From the NCBI RefSeq assembly GCF_026248825.1, contig NZ_CP110973.1, positions 186,001-250,000 of the forward strand: DNA of 64,000 nucleotides. Direction: 5' to 3'. The position numbers were made by a program, and so were the translations under genes. This document shows, in pieces, positions 61,677 to 64,000 of this stretch. Position 1 is the first letter of the stretch. The number at the start of each line of letters is the position of its first letter. Under the pieces are notes generated by a model. It saw nothing but the letters and a program-made list of their open reading frames with translations, did no database searches and was not told where the DNA came from. The DNA comes from Larkinella insperata. GTDB taxonomy: Bacteria; Bacteroidota; Bacteroidia; Cytophagales; Spirosomataceae.

Positions 61677-62891
61677 ATGGCTTCTTACCTTTCTACCCTC
61701 TCCCCCCCCATCGCCCCGGTAAGGCGCATACGCTACTTTATTTTTCTGAAAGATGTTTTGATTCTGGCCTGCACCACGTTTGGCGGTCCGCAGGTTCACC
61801 TGGCCATGATGCTCGACCGGCTGGTTACCAAACGGCGCTACCTGACCGAAGAAGAACTGATGGAACTGAACGCGCTCTGTCAGATTTTGCCCGGTCCCAC
61901 CTCTACGCAAACCATTACGGCGCTGGGCTTTAAAATTGGCGGCCCCAACCTGGCTTACCTGACGCTGCTGGTCTGGATGCTGCCGGGCGTTTTGCTCATG
62001 ACCGCCGTTGCGATTGGAATGTATTACGTTCAGCAGCGCTCGATTTCGCTGGCTTTTACCCGTTTCATCCAGCCAATGGCCGTCGGCTTTCTGATTGTGG
62101 CCGGTTACCGTATTGCCCGAAAAGTAATTCATAACCAGATGGGCCTGGTTCTGGCCATTATATCCGCCTTAACGGCTTACGCTTTCCCGTCGCCCTACAT
62201 TACGCCCGTCGTGATTGTGGCGGGGGGGCTGACCACGGCTTTTTCGTACGAGAAGCAGATCATGATGGAAAAGACGCCCATCCGGATTCAATGGGCCAAC
62301 TTTTTTCTGTGGCTGGGGGTGCTGATCGGTGCGGCTATTCTGGGGGCGGTTACGCAGTCGCTGCCCATCCGGATTTTCGAGAACTTTTACCGCAACGGCA
62401 GTCTGGTGTTCGGGGGGGGGCAGGTGCTGACGCCCATGCTCTACAACGAGTTCGTCGAATTCAAACACTACCTCACCCGGCAGGAATTTCTGTCTGGTTT
62501 GGCCATTGTGCAGGCAACGCCCGGCCCCACGTTTTCGTTTGCTTCCTACATTGGTGCTTTGTCCCTCCGCAGCGACGGCTGGAGCGGCCAGTTACTCGGC
62601 GGTTTAATGGCCGCTGCGGGCATCTTTCTGCCCGGCACGTTTTTCATCTTCTTTGTTTACCGCTTCTGGAATCAATTGAAACGGTACCGCGCCGTGCGGG
62701 CGTCGCTGGAGGGCATCAACGCAACCAGCACCGGCCTGACCATTGCCGCGGCTTTTTCACTTTTCCAGCCCATGTCGGACCAATGGCCGTCGGTTCTGGT
62801 GGTGGTCGCGACTATTCTCCTCCTGGAATACTCCAAGATCCCGCCCTACATACTCATCATTTGCGGACTCTTCATGGGTTTTCTGCTCTAG
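61677..62891 (+). CDS. chrA: Chromate transporter ChrA-like
   Basis: 404 residues, about 11 helices in two homologous halves. Each half opens with the CHR signature: FGGPQVHLAMMLDRLV near residue 36 and FGGGQVLTPMLYNEFV near 245, and both carry a PGPT motif (LPGPTSTQT; ATPGPTFSFA). Family members export chromate or import sulfate analogues. The full two-domain length suggests a working protein. The 257-base region upstream holds nothing I could identify. Confidence 0.9.
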   Translation: MASYLSTLSPPIAPVRRIRYFIFLKDVLILACTTFGGPQVHLAMMLDRLVTKRRYLTEEELMELNALCQILPGPTSTQTITALGFKIGGPNLAYLTLLVWMLPGVLLMTAVAIGMYYVQQRSISLAFTRFIQPMAVGFLIVAGYRIARKVIHNQMGLVLAIISALTAYAFPSPYITPVVIVAGGLTTAFSYEKQIMMEKTPIRIQWANFFLWLGVLIGAAILGAVTQSLPIRIFENFYRNGSLVFGGGQVLTPMLYNEFVEFKHYLTRQEFLSGLAIVQATPGPTFSFASYIGALSLRSDGWSGQLLGGLMAAAGIFLPGTFFIFFVYRFWNQLKRYRAVRASLEGINATSTGLTIAAAFSLFQPMSDQWPSVLVVVATILLLEYSKIPPYILIICGLFMGFLL

Positions 62892-62950
62892 AGCAAACAA
62901 TGCCTTTCAACGGTCGGTTGCATCCGTAGCGCATTATCAACTCTACGTTT

Positions 62951-64000
62951 ATGAAGCAACTGGATCAGTTTATTGAGTGGGTACAAGGCCGTGTCCCCGA
63001 AGAAGTCTCGCGTCAACAATTTTTACAGTGGGCCGGACGGGGCATTACCGCCGGGGTTGTTGGCAGTTTAGCCGCTGCCTGCCGCACCGGGCGATCACCG
63101 GGTGGTTCCCAATCGACGGTCTACACGTCATCCGATGGTACGCGCGTACCGTCCTCTCCCTGGCAAACCCCGCCCGCCAAAGTTCCCGGCAGCCCGGAGG
63201 AACCCATTCAACTGGAAGAATGGAAAGCCAAAACCGAGAAAGAAACCGACACACCGGCACCGTTACCCAACGATCAGCGCGTGGGATACGCCATTGTGGG
63301 TCTGGGTCATTTGTCGCTGGATGAACTTCTACCGGCGTTTGCTGAAAGCAAAAAATCAAAGGTGGTGGCGCTGGTCAGCGGAAGTTCGGAAAAAATGCGA
63401 AAAGTGGCGCAACAGTACGGGATTAAGCCAGAAAGTTGTTACAGCTACCAGGATTACGACAAGTTAAAGGATAATAAAGAAGTACAGGCCGTTTACATTG
63501 TTCTGCCCAACTCCATGCACGCGGAGTACACCATTCGGGGGGCGCAGGCCGGCAAACACATTCTTTGCGAAAAACCGATGGCCAATTCGGTGCAGGAATG
63601 CCAGGCCATGATCGATGCCTGCAAGAAAGCCGACCGGAAACTAATGGTGGCCTACCGGATTCAGTACGAACCAAACAACCGCATGATCCGGCAAATGGTG
63701 CAGGATCGGAAGTACGGTACGGTAAAATTTATCGAAGCCGTCAACAATCAGAACTCGGCTAACCCGCAGCACTGGCGGCACATCAAGGCGCTGGCGGGCG
63801 GTGGTGCGCTGCCCGACATTGGTCTGTACTGCCTGAACACGATCCGTTACCTGCTGGGAGAAGAACCCACTGAGGTATTTGGCTACCAGTACAGTACTCC
63901 CGGCGACCCGCGGTTCCGGGAGGTGGAAGAACTCATGTCGTGGCAGATGAAATTTCCGAGTGGCGTCTATGCCAACTGCGCCACCCACTACGGTGTTCAC
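62951..64000 (+). CDS. Gfo/Idh/MocA family oxidoreductase, truncated by window edge
   Basis: 350 codons without a stop reach the last base, so the 3' end is missing. An N-terminal leader SRQQFLQWAGRGITAGVVG is Tat-like but has no twin Arg. A Pro/Ser-rich linker (about 50-105) follows, then the NAD(P)-binding fold: VGYAIVGLGHLSLDELLPAF, VLPNSMHAEYTI and CEKPMANSVQECQAM, close to glucose-fructose oxidoreductase. It probably oxidises a sugar in the periplasm. Starts 59 bases after chrA. Confidence 0.85.
   Translation, partial: MKQLDQFIEWVQGRVPEEVSRQQFLQWAGRGITAGVVGSLAAACRTGRSPGGSQSTVYTSSDGTRVPSSPWQTPPAKVPGSPEEPIQLEEWKAKTEKETDTPAPLPNDQRVGYAIVGLGHLSLDELLPAFAESKKSKVVALVSGSSEKMRKVAQQYGIKPESCYSYQDYDKLKDNKEVQAVYIVLPNSMHAEYTIRGAQAGKHILCEKPMANSVQECQAMIDACKKADRKLMVAYRIQYEPNNRMIRQMVQDRKYGTVKFIEAVNNQNSANPQHWRHIKALAGGGALPDIGLYCLNTIRYLLGEEPTEVFGYQYSTPGDPRFREVEELMSWQMKFPSGVYANCATHYGVH

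Noticed and set aside
1..64000. tRNA, rRNA, RNase P, tmRNA or SRP RNA
   Set aside because: Reading the gaps showed no cloverleaf arms with a T-loop GTTCRANNC or other conserved cores; a covariance search could still find a diverged RNA.

Overview
The window reads as chromosomal DNA of a Bacteroidota bacterium, most likely order Cytophagales and close to Spirosoma or Larkinella. Supporting signs are TonB-dependent receptors (one with a CarboxypepD-regulatory-like N-terminus), GSCFA, LytTR, NIPSNAP and alpha-E proteins, a compact rpsF-rpsR-rplI operon, and repeated TAnnTTTG elements a short way upstream of genes, matching the -7 box of the Bacteroidota primary sigma factor. No rRNA, tRNA, IS element, prophage or CRISPR array was seen.

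Region 0-6.3 kb is a stress and signalling block. It holds a 55-residue lmo0937-type membrane protein, two YtxH proteins, two look-alike structured RNA units (about 1851-1998 and 2074-2210), an OmpR-family response regulator with its histidine kinase, and an orphan HyfB/NuoL-like membrane protein. Direct repeats of TTTAAC at an exact 11-bp period lie ahead of the second RNA unit (three copies) and ahead of the membrane protein gene (four copies). They are the expected form of an OmpR/PhoB-type operator and tie these genes into one candidate regulon.

Region 6.3-28.6 kb is mostly housekeeping: NTP pyrophosphohydrolase, MarC, an aminotransferase, aroQ, xerD, a SixA-methyltransferase group, prfC, pepT, an unusually long D-Ala-D-Ala ligase-like protein with an SDR, GSCFA-mrp-nifU, the S6-S18-L9 operon, and a yggS-DUF423-cytochrome c group followed by an ethanolamine-type permease.

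Region 28.6-40.8 kb holds NIPSNAP and alpha-E proteins and the GlgE alpha-glucan genes (glgB, maltokinase, glgE, with no treS in view), interrupted by small secreted and hypothetical genes and by a convergent pair of receiver-domain regulators.

Region 40.7-57.3 kb is the accessory part. A long run of closely spaced minus-strand genes encodes two outer-membrane proteins, a vanadium-haloperoxidase-like PAP2 lipoprotein, a FecA-like receptor, three AhpD-like paralogues, a second TonB-dependent receptor, an MFS transporter and a DUF3179 membrane protein. I could not match this set to a described system. Two secreted proteins and a sodium:solute symporter lie upstream of it.

Region 57.4-64 kb returns to single genes: clpS, recR, a di-haem cytochrome c, an Fe/Mn superoxide dismutase with an export-like leader, a 2-oxoglutarate oxygenase, a chromate transporter and a truncated Gfo/Idh/MocA oxidoreductase running off the right edge. 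Convergent genes are generally separated by strong inverted-repeat terminators, which makes the transcription units fairly clear.
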